Shown here in pieces: positions 14,910 to 23,243 of a stretch of DNA of 25,162 nt (position 1 is the stretch's first letter; the number at the start of each line of letters is the position of its first letter). Source of the DNA: an uncultured Oscillospiraceae bacterium (GTDB lineage: Bacteria > Bacillota > Clostridia > Oscillospirales > Oscillospiraceae). A program made the position numbers and the translations under genes. The stretch spans positions 1 through 25,162 of the forward strand of contig CAKUHV010000010.1 of assembly GCA_934659445.1 (NCBI GenBank), given 5' to 3'. The notes beneath the pieces are model-generated. The model searched no databases. It saw only the letters and a program-made list of their open reading frames with translations, and was not told the DNA's origin.

Positions 14910-16067
14910 TTATGGTGTTGTGATCCGCTCCGTCCGGGCGAGCTTCAGTGTCCGCAGGATATTGTCCAGAGTATAGCGGTAGTTCTCCCTGCTGAAGGCT
15001 CTGGACTGGGAGTAGTCCATGGCCTGCCGGTTGATAGAGAACACTGCGGAGATCCCCAGTTCTCCCCCGGCGGCCGCCTCCATCTCCGGGTCGATCCCTC
15101 CGGCGATCACTACAACGGGCACCTTCTTCACCCTTGCCCGTTCGCTCACGCCGCTGATCACCTTTCCCCGGATGCTCTGGCTGTCAAAGCGCCCCTCGCC
15201 GGTGATCACCAGTTCGCAGCCCTCCAGCCGCCGGTCAAAGTCCACCAGATCCAGCACCGCCTGGATCCCCGGGCACAGCCGCCCGTCCAGCAGAGCCAGT
15301 ATGCCGGCCCCAAAGGCCCCGGCAGCGCCGCTGCCGGGCACATCGGCCACCTGCCTGTCCAGTGCCTTCTGGAAGATGCGGTCCAGTGCCTTCAGCTGCC
15401 CGTCCAGAAGCTCCACCATGGCGGGATCCGCCCCCTTCTGGGGGCCGAAGATGTACGCCGCCCCGGTGGGGCCGTGCATGGGGTTGTCGATGTCGCACAT
15501 GGCCGTCAGCTCCACATTTTTCAAGAGCTCCCGGGCCGCGGAGACATCCACGGTGCGGATGCGGTCCAGCGTGCCCCCCGTGGGCACAAAGGCGCTCCCG
15601 CGCTCATCCAGAAAACGCACCCCAAGGGCCGCCGCGCAGCCGCAGCCGCCGTCGTTGGTGGCGCTGCCGCCCAGGCCCAGCAGGATCCGGGTGTTCCCCC
15701 GCTCCACGGCGTGGCGGATCTGCTCCCCCACCCCGTAGGTGCCGGCCCCGCAGGGGTCCTTTCGATCCCCCATCAGGGGCAGTCCGGCGCAGGAGGCCAT
15801 CTCGATGACCGCCTGTCCGCCCGACAGCTGCAAATAGTCCGCCGTCATGGGCTGCCCCAGGGGGCCCCGCACCGGCACTGTGACCAGCTCTCCGCCGCAG
15901 ACCTCGTGGAAGCAGGCCACCGTACCCTCGCCGCCGTCGGCTACCGGGATACAGTCCACCTGCCACTCCGGCAGAATGTGCGCAAAGCTCTCCCGGGCAA
16001 GGTCACAGATCTCGCCGCTGGACAGCGACCCCTTGAAGGAGTCGGAAATCACGATACACTTCTTCAT
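14910..16067 (-). CDS. glxK: Glycerate kinase (GlxK/GarK family, glycerate 2-kinase)
   Basis: A 385-residue kinase of the bacterial glycerate kinase type 1 family, which phosphorylates D-glycerate to 2-phosphoglycerate. The family N-terminus is clear (CIVISDSFKGSLSS, residues 4-17), followed by PVADGGEGT (41-49), the GLGGSATNDGG loop near residue 131, GSGAAGAFGAG near 250, and VITGEGRFDSQS near 290. Length is normal. It is the last gene of the operon, three bases after the stop of the hydroxyacid dehydrogenase gene, whose terminal GGGTGA serves as a weak ribosome binding site. With that dehydrogenase it would turn hydroxypyruvate into a glycolytic intermediate, which tells what kind of fragment the upstream pathway may release. 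A hairpin at 14868-14895 closes the operon. Confidence 0.92.
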   Translation of the reverse strand: MKKCIVISDSFKGSLSSGEICDLARESFAHILPEWQVDCIPVADGGEGTVACFHEVCGGELVTVPVRGPLGQPMTADYLQLSGGQAVIEMASCAGLPLMGDRKDPCGAGTYGVGEQIRHAVERGNTRILLGLGGSATNDGGCGCAAALGVRFLDERGSAFVPTGGTLDRIRTVDVSAARELLKNVELTAMCDIDNPMHGPTGAAYIFGPQKGADPAMVELLDGQLKALDRIFQKALDRQVADVPGSGAAGAFGAGILALLDGRLCPGIQAVLDLVDFDRRLEGCELVITGEGRFDSQSIRGKVISGVSERARVKKVPVVVIAGGIDPEMEAAAGGELGISAVFSINRQAMDYSQSRAFSRENYRYTLDNILRTLKLARTERITTP

Positions 16068-16070
16068 GGT

Positions 16071-17039
16071 TCACCCGTTGACCACATTTTCCGGCTTTCC
16101 GGCCAGGAACGCTTTCACGTTATCCACTGTGCAGTCCATGATGCGCTGGCGGCTGCTCCTGGAGCCCCAGGACATATGGGGGGTGATGATGCAGTTCTTT
16201 GCCTTCAGCAGGGGGTTGTCCGCCCGGATGGGCTCGGTGGACACCACGTCCAGTCCGGCAAAGGCCACCTTCCCGCTGTTCAGGGCATCCGCCAGATCCT
16301 GCTCCACCACCATCTGGCCGCGGCTGTTGTTGATGATGATGACGCCGTCCTTCATCTTGGCGATGTTCTCCTTGTTGATGATGCCGGTGTTGAACTCCAT
16401 CAGGGGCATCTGAAGTCCCAGAACGTCAGACCGGGCAAACAGGTCGTCCAGCTCCACAAACTCAACGCCCAGATCCTTCGCAGCCTGAGAGGGATATTTG
16501 TCGAAGGCGATCACATGCATGCCCAGGGCCTTCGCGGCCTCGGCCGTGTGATAGCCGATCTTGCCGCAGCCCAGCAGGCCGTAAGTCTTTCCGGCCACCT
16601 CCATCAGGGGGTAATCCCAGTAGCACCAGTCAATGTTATTGGCCCACTTGCCCTCGTGCACCGTTTGGTCGTGATGGCCGATGTGCAGGCAGGCCTCCAG
16701 CATCAGGGCTATGGCAAACTGGCTGACGGAATAGCCGCCGTAGTTGGGGACGTTGCAGACGGGGATGCCCTTCTCCTTCGCGCAGGCGATGTCCACCACG
16801 TTATAGCCCGTGGCCAGAACGGCGATCATTTTGACGTTGGGACACTTGTCCATGGTAGCTTTGGAGATGGGCGTCTTGTTGGTCAGGACGATGTCCGCAT
16901 CGCCGATGCGCTGGGCGATCAGGTCGGACTCCTCATAGGACGTCCGGTCGTATACCTTCAGCTCGCCCAGAGCCTCCAGGCCCTCCCAGCTCAGATCGCC
17001 GGGATTCTCCGTATACCCGTCCAGAATCACGATTTTCAT
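16071..17039 (-). CDS. D-2-hydroxyacid dehydrogenase (glycerate/hydroxypyruvate dehydrogenase-like)
   Basis: A 322-residue NAD-dependent dehydrogenase. The nucleotide-binding loop is GLLGCGKIG (154-162), with D180 at the end of the next strand (VIAFDKYP), favouring NADH over NADPH. The catalytic trio is R240 (NNSRG), E269 (STEP) and H288 (TPHMSWG). Overall it is closest in pattern to HprA-type glycerate dehydrogenases, which reduce hydroxypyruvate to D-glycerate and often glyoxylate to glycolate. GGAGG lies eight bases before the ATG. It sits between the hydro-lyase genes and glycerate kinase, and the kinase pairing supports glycerate as the product. Other D-2-hydroxyacids cannot be excluded from sequence alone. 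Confidence 0.88.
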   Translation of the reverse strand: MKIVILDGYTENPGDLSWEGLEALGELKVYDRTSYEESDLIAQRIGDADIVLTNKTPISKATMDKCPNVKMIAVLATGYNVVDIACAKEKGIPVCNVPNYGGYSVSQFAIALMLEACLHIGHHDQTVHEGKWANNIDWCYWDYPLMEVAGKTYGLLGCGKIGYHTAEAAKALGMHVIAFDKYPSQAAKDLGVEFVELDDLFARSDVLGLQMPLMEFNTGIINKENIAKMKDGVIIINNSRGQMVVEQDLADALNSGKVAFAGLDVVSTEPIRADNPLLKAKNCIITPHMSWGSRSSRQRIMDCTVDNVKAFLAGKPENVVNG

Positions 17040-17077
17040 GTTGTTTCCTCCAGTCTCTGCTTCTCCGTGCGGGGATC

Positions 17078-17557
17078 TTACTTCTTGCTCAGATAATCCA
17101 GCAGGCCGCCGGCGTCCGCCATGTCCTGAATGAACTTGGGGAAGCCGCCGAACCGGTACGACTTGTCCTGAGTCCGATTATAGATTGCACCGCCGTCCAT
17201 GTCTACCTCAAGCTGATCCCCGGCGCAGATCTCCCGGGCCGCCTCGGGGCTCTCCACAATGGGCAGTCCGATGTTGATGGCGTTGCGATAGAAGATCCGG
17301 GCAAATGACGCGGCGATCACGCAACGGATTCCGCTGGCCTTGATGGCGATGGGCGCATGCTCTCTGGAGGAGCCGCAGCCGAAGTTCTCACCGGCCACGA
17401 TGAAGTCACCGGGCTGCACCGCGGACACAAAGCCGCTGTCCAGATCCTCCATGCAGTGGGCCGCCAGATCCTCGTCCTTATACAGGGCCAGATAGCGCGC
17501 GGGCAGGATCACGTCCGTGTCCACGTTATTGCCATACTTGAATACAGTTCCGGCCAT
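17078..17557 (-). CDS. Aconitase-family hydro-lyase small subunit (LeuD/DmdB type)
   Basis: A 159-residue swivel-domain subunit that completes the active site of the large subunit encoded just before it. Marks are [16 protein letters not shown] (8-23) and the substrate-binding loop [10 protein letters not shown] (60-69). The length suits the archaeal/clostridial LeuD, homoaconitase and 2,3-dimethylmalate dehydratase small subunits rather than the longer enterobacterial LeuD. The last base of the LeuC-type stop is the first base of this start (TGATG), so the two are translationally coupled. No leuA or leuB is in the window, and isomerase and lyase genes are adjacent, so leucine synthesis is unlikely to be the role. 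The exact substrate is open. Confidence 0.88.
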   Translation of the reverse strand: MAGTVFKYGNNVDTDVILPARYLALYKDEDLAAHCMEDLDSGFVSAVQPGDFIVAGENFGCGSSREHAPIAIKASGIRCVIAASFARIFYRNAINIGLPIVESPEAAREICAGDQLEVDMDGGAIYNRTQDKSYRFGGFPKFIQDMADAGGLLDYLSKK

Positions 17558-18819
17558 CAGATCACCTCCCCGGGCGTAATGATCACGCCGGCCACGGCGC
17601 AGGCCGCCGCCACGGCGGGACTGGCCAGATAGACCTCAGAGGTCTTGGCCCCCATCCGACCCACAAAGTTCCGGTTGGTGGTGGAAACGCACCGCTCGTA
17701 GTCCGCCAGCACGCCTACATGGCCACCGTTGCAAGGGCCGCAGGTGGGCATGGACACAGTGGCGCCGGCGCGGATGAACAGCTCCAGCAGCCCCTCCTCC
17801 ATAGCCTGGAGGTAAATGGTTGGTGTGGCGGGAATGATGGTGCAGCGCACGCTGGGAGCCACCTTGTGGCCCCGCAGGATCTGAGCCGCCTGGCGCAGAT
17901 CCGTGATATGGCCGTTGGTGCAGCAGCCGATGATCACCTGATCCACCGGCAGGCCCACATACTCCTCCACCGGCTTGACGTTGGAGGGCAGGTGGGGCGC
18001 GGCCACCACGGGCTTCAGCTGGGAAAGATCCATCCGGATGGTCTTCTCATACTCGGCGTCGGGATCAGGCTCCACCGGGGTATAGGGGCGGTCTACACGG
18101 CCCTTCAGATACTCCAGGGTAACTTCATCCACCGGGAAAATGGCGTTCTTGGCGCCGGCCTCGATCGCCATGTTGCAAATGGCAAACCGGTCGTCGATGG
18201 AAATGTCCTTAATGGCGTCACCGGTGAACTCAACGCTCATGTATCGGGCGCCGTCCACGCCGATCATCCCGATCAGCGTCAGGATCACGTCCTTGCCGCC
18301 CACAAACTCCGGGAACCGACCGGTCAGTTCCACCTGAATAGCCTTGGGCACCTTGAACCAGCTCTCGCCGGCATACATGCCGGCGGCCATGTCCGTAGAG
18401 CCGATGCCGGTGGAAAACGCCCCCAGCGCCCCGTAGGTACAGGTGTGGGAATCCGCGCCGATGATCAGCTCACCGGGGGCCACAAAGCCCTGCTCAGGCA
18501 GCAGCGCGTGCTCGATGCCCATCCGACCGCCGTCATAGAAGTTCCGGATCCCGTGCTTCTGTGCAAAGGCCCGGCAGGTAGCGCAGTTACGCGCCGCCTG
18601 GATGTCCTTGTTGGGGGCAAAGTGATCCATGACCAGCACGATCCTGTCTGGGTCAAACACCTTGTCAAGCCCGTGGGTCTCCATCGCCTGGATGGCGATG
18701 GGTGCGGTCACGTCGCTGCCCATCACCAGATCCAGCTTGGCATTGATCAGTTCGCCCGCAGCCACGCTTTCCGCACCGCAGTGCCGGGCGAAGATTTTCT
18801 GTGTCATTGTCATGCCCAT
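17557..18819 (-). CDS. Aconitase-family hydro-lyase large subunit (LeuC/DmdA type)
   Basis: A 420-residue iron-sulfur hydro-lyase. The three cluster-binding cysteines are present: C300 (GCCTNG), and C360 and C363 (PTCGPCNGG). The substrate and cluster pocket motifs MDHFAPNKD (64-72), [15 protein letters not shown] (121-135) and GIGSTD (138-143) are intact. The family includes isopropylmalate isomerase, homoaconitase and, in Eubacterium barkeri, 2,3-dimethylmalate dehydratase (DmdA). Placement next to a dimethylmalate-lyase-like gene and a PrpF-type isomerase favours hydration of a substituted maleate or aconitate over leucine synthesis. The first of three closely spaced ATGs is chosen because AGAAGGGAG stands eight bases before it. 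It is coupled to the small subunit by a one-base overlap. The oxygen-labile cluster fits an anaerobe. Confidence 0.9.
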   Translation of the reverse strand: MGMTMTQKIFARHCGAESVAAGELINAKLDLVMGSDVTAPIAIQAMETHGLDKVFDPDRIVLVMDHFAPNKDIQAARNCATCRAFAQKHGIRNFYDGGRMGIEHALLPEQGFVAPGELIIGADSHTCTYGALGAFSTGIGSTDMAAGMYAGESWFKVPKAIQVELTGRFPEFVGGKDVILTLIGMIGVDGARYMSVEFTGDAIKDISIDDRFAICNMAIEAGAKNAIFPVDEVTLEYLKGRVDRPYTPVEPDPDAEYEKTIRMDLSQLKPVVAAPHLPSNVKPVEEYVGLPVDQVIIGCCTNGHITDLRQAAQILRGHKVAPSVRCTIIPATPTIYLQAMEEGLLELFIRAGATVSMPTCGPCNGGHVGVLADYERCVSTTNRNFVGRMGAKTSEVYLASPAVAAACAVAGVIITPGEVI

Positions 18820-18850
18820 GGCACGATCTCCCTTCTGCTTTGGGCTGGGA

Positions 18851-19765
18851 TCAATTCTCCTCGCTGTGCTTCTTCTTAAACACGTCCACCTGGAACTGCT
18901 TCTCCATGTCGGTCAGGGCGCCCATGCCAACCACGGCGTTGAACTCAGCAAAGCTGGGGACGGAGCCGGATGAGATGATCTCACCGTTGGAGTGGGTCTC
19001 TTTCAGACTCTTGAGATAGTTCTCAATGGCCCGCTCCGCGGCAAAGGCGGTGCCCACGGGATAGATCACGATGTCATAGCCGATCTCCTGCAGTTCCTCG
19101 AAACTCAGGGTGGGGGACTTTCCGCCCTCGACCTGGTTGCCGAACTTGTAGACGCCGGGGATGGAGCAGACAGCCTTCATGGCCTCCACAGTGGGCAGGC
19201 CGTCAGCATAGATGATGTCGGCGCCGGCATCGCGGTAGGCCTCCAGACGGCGCAGGGTCTCATCCAGGCCGTGGGTGGCATAGGCGTCGGTACGGGCGAT
19301 GATCATCATCTCATCCCGGGCCTCCACGGCGGCGCGGATCTTCTCCACATGCTCCTCCATGGGGATAACGGCCTTCTTCTCCATGTGGCCGCAGCGCTTG
19401 GGGAACACCTGATCCTCCAGATGGACGGCGGCCATGCCGGCGCGTTCGAACTCCCGAACCGTGCGGAACACGTTCAAGGGGTTGCCGTAGCCGGTGTCGA
19501 TGTCGCCGATCAGGGGGATGTTCAGAAAATAGTTCATATTGGCGCAGACGGTGGCCATCTCGTTCATGGTCATCAGGCCGTAGTCGGGCTGACCCAGAAT
19601 GGAGGCAGACGCGCCGAAGCCGGTCATGAACGCGGCCTCGAAGCCCATCTTCTCCACCAGACGGGCGGACAGGCAGTCATAGGCGCCGGGGGCCACCAGG
19701 ATCTCGGGCTTCTTCAGACGCTCGCGCAGCACCTGCGCGCCGGACTTTCCACTTGTAGCTCTCAT
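18851..19765 (-). CDS. Isocitrate lyase/PEP mutase family C-C lyase (PrpB / 2,3-dimethylmalate lyase-like)
   Basis: A 304-residue TIM-barrel lyase. The metal-binding strand GDIDTGYG (87-94), [12 protein letters not shown] (116-127) with catalytic C125 in the flexible loop, and [10 protein letters not shown] are all present. The KxCGH cysteine separates lyases from PEP mutases and phosphonopyruvate hydrolases. Known relatives cut 2-methylisocitrate into succinate plus pyruvate (PrpB), or 2,3-dimethylmalate into propionate plus pyruvate (Dml). The reaction here should release a 2-oxoacid and a carboxylic acid from a 2-hydroxy di- or tricarboxylate made by the adjacent hydro-lyase. The C-terminus is near full family length. 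The AAAGGAG site is about 11 bases from the ATG, a rather long spacing. The gene follows a large hairpin in a 108-base gap after the isomerase gene. Confidence 0.9.
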   Translation of the reverse strand: MRATSGKSGAQVLRERLKKPEILVAPGAYDCLSARLVEKMGFEAAFMTGFGASASILGQPDYGLMTMNEMATVCANMNYFLNIPLIGDIDTGYGNPLNVFRTVREFERAGMAAVHLEDQVFPKRCGHMEKKAVIPMEEHVEKIRAAVEARDEMMIIARTDAYATHGLDETLRRLEAYRDAGADIIYADGLPTVEAMKAVCSIPGVYKFGNQVEGGKSPTLSFEELQEIGYDIVIYPVGTAFAAERAIENYLKSLKETHSNGEIISSGSVPSFAEFNAVVGMGALTDMEKQFQVDVFKKKHSEEN

Positions 19766-19800
19766 AATTCAAAGCACTCCTTTGCATTGCTCCCGATCTT

Positions 19801-19842
19801 CCCGTATCGCTCCGCTTTCGAAGGAATGCGGAGCGACACGGG
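19801..19842 (-). repeat. Intercistronic 15-base-pair hairpin
   Basis: The arms CCCGTATCGCTCCGC (19801-19815) and GCGGAGCGACACGGG (19828-19842) pair over 15 positions with one G-U in RNA, with a 12-base loop. It lies between the isomerase and lyase genes of one operon. No U-tract follows on the minus strand, so it is more likely an mRNA-processing or stability element than a terminator. Confidence 0.75.
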
Positions 19843-19873
19843 AGTCAGGGCATTGTGATCAATGGTTCCGCCC

Positions 19874-21025
19874 TCAGTCCAGGATCTCACGGGGCACGTA
19901 GACGTAGCCCTCCATGATCCTGCGGGCGGTGCGGCCGTAAGCCGCCTTGACGATCTTTCCGTCCCGGACGCTCATATCGCACTCAATGATGCCGCCTGGG
20001 TGGCCGATCCGCACCATACCGTCGGTTATGGTCCTGCCCATAGCCTCGTTGACGATGGTGCCGGGGGTCACCGCGGCGCAGCCGGTACAGACCGTGGCCG
20101 TGCCGGAATAGGTCTTGTGCATGATCCCCATGAACATGTCACGGGAAACGAAGTCGATCTCGTCCGCCGAGACGGCAGCCCCGTCAATATGGCTGGCGTA
20201 GTCCTGAGAAGGAGAGACGAACGCCACCATGGGCACCGCGCGGATCTTGGTGCGGGCGGTCTCCTGATCGGGAGCGATGCCCATGACCACCGCCGCAGTG
20301 GTGCGGATCTCCTCCAGCAGTTCCAGCATCCGGGGGTTGCCGTCGATCTGGCGGGGAGATTCGGTACCCTCCAGGCCCAGATCCTTGGCCCGGACGAACA
20401 CCATAGGACTGCCGGCGTCCAGCATGGACACGGACAGGGAACCAAAGCTCTTAATCTCCAGTGTATCCATGGGATTACCTGTGGGCAGCAGCCGTCCGGT
20501 CTTGGCTCCGATGGTGCCAGCCATGTTGATGCCGATGCGGGCGCCGGTTCCGGGCGCGCCGTCCATCTTATAGCCGCCCTTCGCCTGGGGCTTGCCGTCC
20601 TTGACGGGCACCTCGGCCACAAACACCTTCTGGGTGTTGGTGTTGTAGATGCGCACGGTGGTCACCGGCTCCACGGCCTTCACCAGTCCCTGCTGAATAG
20701 CGAAGGGGCCGACTCCCGCGGAGATGTTTCCGCAGTTGCTGGAATAATCTACGCGGGGGGCGTTGATCTCCACCTGACCAAAGGTATAGTCAATGTCGGC
20801 ATCCTCGCGGGAGGATACACCGATCACTGCTAACTTGCTGGTCAGGGGATCGGCCCCGCCCAGGCCGTCGATCTGACGGCTGTCCGGACTGCCGAAGATA
20901 GAAAGGATGACCTTGTCCCGGGTCTCGGGATCCGCGGGCAGATCGTTACTGAGAAGGTAAATGCCTTTACTGGTTCCGCTGCGCATGATCACGCAGGGAA
21001 TCCGTTCCATTTCAGGGCTGTACAT
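19874..21025 (-). CDS. PrpF/AcnD-accessory family isomerase (3-methylitaconate isomerase-like)
   Basis: A 383-residue member of the PrpF family, which shares the diaminopimelate-epimerase fold but moves double bonds in unsaturated di- and tricarboxylates. Visible marks are MRSGTSKGIYLL (14-25; the family usually reads RGGTSKG), K64 in LTSKLAVIG, and C98 in SSNCGNISAGVGPFA. The lysine and cysteine are the proton carriers proposed for 2-methylaconitate isomerase (PrpF) and for Eubacterium barkeri 3-methylitaconate delta-isomerase (Mii). Both make substrates for an aconitase-family enzyme, and that is what follows downstream here. AAAGGAAG stands before the ATG. Methylaconitate, methylitaconate or a related unsaturated acid are all possible substrates. 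Confidence 0.9.
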   Translation of the reverse strand: MYSPEMERIPCVIMRSGTSKGIYLLSNDLPADPETRDKVILSIFGSPDSRQIDGLGGADPLTSKLAVIGVSSREDADIDYTFGQVEINAPRVDYSSNCGNISAGVGPFAIQQGLVKAVEPVTTVRIYNTNTQKVFVAEVPVKDGKPQAKGGYKMDGAPGTGARIGINMAGTIGAKTGRLLPTGNPMDTLEIKSFGSLSVSMLDAGSPMVFVRAKDLGLEGTESPRQIDGNPRMLELLEEIRTTAAVVMGIAPDQETARTKIRAVPMVAFVSPSQDYASHIDGAAVSADEIDFVSRDMFMGIMHKTYSGTATVCTGCAAVTPGTIVNEAMGRTITDGMVRIGHPGGIIECDMSVRDGKIVKAAYGRTARRIMEGYVYVPREILD

Positions 21026-21065
21026 ACTGCACTTCCTTTAACATCTTGGCCTAATCATAGCCGAG

Positions 21066-21791
21066 TCACACTTTCTGCACAGGATAGGCACTGTGCTCAA
21101 ACACACAATAATCGTGTCCCGGCAACACGACGCCGCCAATGGCCTTCACACGCTCCATGCTGGCAAAGTAATCCCGCAGATCGATATGAATTCCGTTGAC
21201 GAACATGGGGTCGTGCTCATAGCACTCCAGCAGACCGATCAGATCGCCGGCAATGACGTGGGGGCCGGCCTCCGTATCCACCACAACGGACTGGGAGCCC
21301 AGGGTATGACCCGGGGTGGTGATCACACGGATACCATCCATGATCTGGCTGTCGCCCTCCAGCGCGATATAGGGGGTTTTGAATACCTCCGCCGAGTCAT
21401 AGGACCCGGCAAATATTTTCACCGGAGGATTCTTCGCCTCCTCGATCTCCCGCCGCTGAACATAGAACTTTGCGTTGGGGAACAGATCGTTGTTGCCCGA
21501 ATGATCCCAGTGCAGGTGCGTAAGGATCACGGTGGTAATATCCTTCGGGTCCACGCCCATGCGCTTCAGCGCCGCCGCGGGATGCTGCTCCGGTGTACGG
21601 GTATAGGGCTGCCAGCGGCCATCCGGCGCAACGCCGCCGGTGTCCACCATAATGTGGTGTACCCCATCGGTCAGGTACCAGCAGATAAGCGGGAAATCAA
21701 TTTTCACGCCCGGGGCCTGCATAAACGCCAGATTGGATTTCTGCCGGTTCAGGTCGCCCACATGAAGGGGATAGATCTTGAAATTGGCCAC
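21066..21791 (-). CDS. MBL-fold metallohydrolase, N-acyl homoserine/gamma-butyrolactone lactonase-like
   Basis: A 241-residue metallo-beta-lactamase fold hydrolase. The dinuclear metal site is complete: HLHWDH (92-97), H162 (TPGHT), D183 (AGDL) and H226 (LPGHD). The closest recognisable family is the AttM/BlcC/AiiA lactonases, which open gamma-butyrolactone or acyl-homoserine lactone rings. The start is GTG, with AAGGAGG inside the last codons of the preceding MmgE/PrpD gene, so the two are coupled with only two bases between them. In this operon a lactonase could open a lactone form of an imported hydroxy acid, or one formed spontaneously; a quorum-quenching role is less likely given the neighbours. 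The family is sure, the substrate inferred. Confidence 0.87.
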   Translation of the reverse strand: MANFKIYPLHVGDLNRQKSNLAFMQAPGVKIDFPLICWYLTDGVHHIMVDTGGVAPDGRWQPYTRTPEQHPAAALKRMGVDPKDITTVILTHLHWDHSGNNDLFPNAKFYVQRREIEEAKNPPVKIFAGSYDSAEVFKTPYIALEGDSQIMDGIRVITTPGHTLGSQSVVVDTEAGPHVIAGDLIGLLECYEHDPMFVNGIHIDLRDYFASMERVKAIGGVVLPGHDYCVFEHSAYPVQKV

Positions 21792-21793
21792 GT

Positions 21794-23143
21794 TCAGTCC
21801 TCCTTAACAAACAGGTCCAGCAGCTCCTGCGGTCCCTTCAGGTTTTCCAGTTTCATCACCGTATCCACGATCTGTGCGATCTGCGCCTCACTCAGATGTT
21901 CACCGCAGTGCTCATAGAGCTTTGCGATGTTATCCTTCGGCTGCAAATAGACCGGCTCTTCCCGGTAAATAGTCTTTACTTCACCGTTCTTCAACTTTAG
22001 TTCCACACGGACAGGCTGCTTGACCGGGAATTTCTCCGTATACTCAGGATCAACTTCCAGTCTCATAACGCCCGCAAGCCGTGTGACCTCAGGATTTCTA
22101 AAGTCGTAATAGTTTGCATTGGCAATGCGCCGATTCACCATCGATGACGCGAAATTAAAATGGTTGCTCATCCGCGCCTGCAAAAGGGCGTCGAAGGGCC
22201 CTTGATTATCGCAGCCGGCATAGGTCTTTCCAAGCTGGAACGTGTAGATGACGCCCGATGCAATATCTTCCGGCCGGATGCCCTGCTTTACGGCGTCCAA
22301 AGCCGCCTGAGCCGTTGTCTGTACCAGCGCGCAGGCCGGAGCGGGCTTGAACAGCACATCCAGAATGGAGTAATGCCCATCCTCACAGTTCAGCGCTTCC
22401 AGATTCTCCTGAGAGAAGCCAAATGCCGCACAGATCCCGGCACTGCCTTCCACGATCTCCACCGGTGCTGTAACGCCGCGCTTTGCCAGCTGGGCGGCAA
22501 TGATACCTCCGCGGGCCGCAGTTCCGTTCTGGAAATAGAGGTCGTCGGTTCCTTCGATTGCCCACTGATTGATACCGGCTGTAAAACTGGCAGACAGCGC
22601 AAAAGCGGTAAGCTGCTGTTCGTAAGTCAGCTTCAAAAGCCGGCCCGCCGTCATGCAGCTGCCAAAGGTACCGATGATCGAAGTAGGCCGGAAGCCCCGG
22701 CGGCCGAACTCCGGGCAGGCGGTGCCTCGCCCGATGCGGGCCATCATCTCATAGCCGGCCACGATAGACGTCACAACTTCCGTCATGGGCGTTCCGGTCT
22801 CCTCCGCAACGGCCAGCGCAGCTGGAATGATGATCACGCCTGGGTGGGCATTGCTGTCTCGGTGAATGTCCTCATACAGAATGCTCTGGGCATAGACCGC
22901 GTTCGTAAACGCCGCATCCGCCATATTGGACTTCTGCGTCGAAAACCAAATAGACGCGTTTCCCGCCGGATGCAGAGCCGCTTCCATTTCGCGGGCAGCC
23001 TTAGACCATCTCTCGTCTATTCCCGCGTACGCGCACGCCAGTGAGTGGAGAACGCACAGCTTGACCTTCTCAACGACTTCCGCAGGCAACTTCTCATACG
23101 TCATTTCATAGATCGGTTTTACCAACTTCTCCGCAAGTGTCAT
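21794..23143 (-). CDS. MmgE/PrpD family protein (2-methylcitrate dehydratase-like)
   Basis: A 449-residue cofactor-free hydro-lyase family protein. The N-terminal helical domain includes VLHSLACAYAG (31-41), SNAHPGVIIIPAALAVAEETG and VTSIVAGYEMMARIGRG, all typical of MmgE/PrpD. The C-terminal half carries the smaller alpha/beta domain. Family members dehydrate 2-methylcitrate or citrate (PrpD), or act on cis-aconitate (CAD/IRG1-like), and many in gut bacteria are unassigned. The frame extends 20 codons further upstream, but the ATG chosen is preceded by GGAGG and starts MTLAEKLVKP, normal for the family. It is coupled to the lactonase gene. It is noticeably less GC-rich than the downstream genes. 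A second probable family member ends at the right edge of the window. Confidence 0.88.
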   Translation of the reverse strand: MTLAEKLVKPIYEMTYEKLPAEVVEKVKLCVLHSLACAYAGIDERWSKAAREMEAALHPAGNASIWFSTQKSNMADAAFTNAVYAQSILYEDIHRDSNAHPGVIIIPAALAVAEETGTPMTEVVTSIVAGYEMMARIGRGTACPEFGRRGFRPTSIIGTFGSCMTAGRLLKLTYEQQLTAFALSASFTAGINQWAIEGTDDLYFQNGTAARGGIIAAQLAKRGVTAPVEIVEGSAGICAAFGFSQENLEALNCEDGHYSILDVLFKPAPACALVQTTAQAALDAVKQGIRPEDIASGVIYTFQLGKTYAGCDNQGPFDALLQARMSNHFNFASSMVNRRIANANYYDFRNPEVTRLAGVMRLEVDPEYTEKFPVKQPVRVELKLKNGEVKTIYREEPVYLQPKDNIAKLYEHCGEHLSEAQIAQIVDTVMKLENLKGPQELLDLFVKED

Positions 23144-23188
23144 GGGTGATTCCTCCGGTCTGGTTATATTTCTACTCGCCAGTAAGTC

Positions 23189-23228
23189 TGGTATCCCGAA
23201 CAATCCCGGAGGATCATTCGGGATACCA
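23189..23228 (-). repeat. Intercistronic 12-base-pair hairpin
   Basis: The perfect inverted repeat TGGTATCCCGAA (23189-23200) and TTCGGGATACCA (23217-23228) with a 16-base loop lies between the symporter and MmgE/PrpD genes. No U-tract follows. It may separate or stabilise transcript segments, or be a weak attenuator. Confidence 0.75.
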
Positions 23229-23243
23229 AACTCTGTTTTCCAA

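Noticed and set aside
14901..17096. 731-codon open frame on the plus strand
   Set aside because: It is antisense to the clear glycerate kinase and hydroxyacid dehydrogenase genes, and its translation is low-complexity, rich in G, H, Q and A; this is a by-product of high third-position GC.
17078..18819. Leucine biosynthesis leuC/leuD
   Set aside because: No leuA or leuB is nearby, and the genes sit among PrpF, PrpB/Dml-like and MmgE/PrpD genes, so a catabolic hydro-lyase is more likely.
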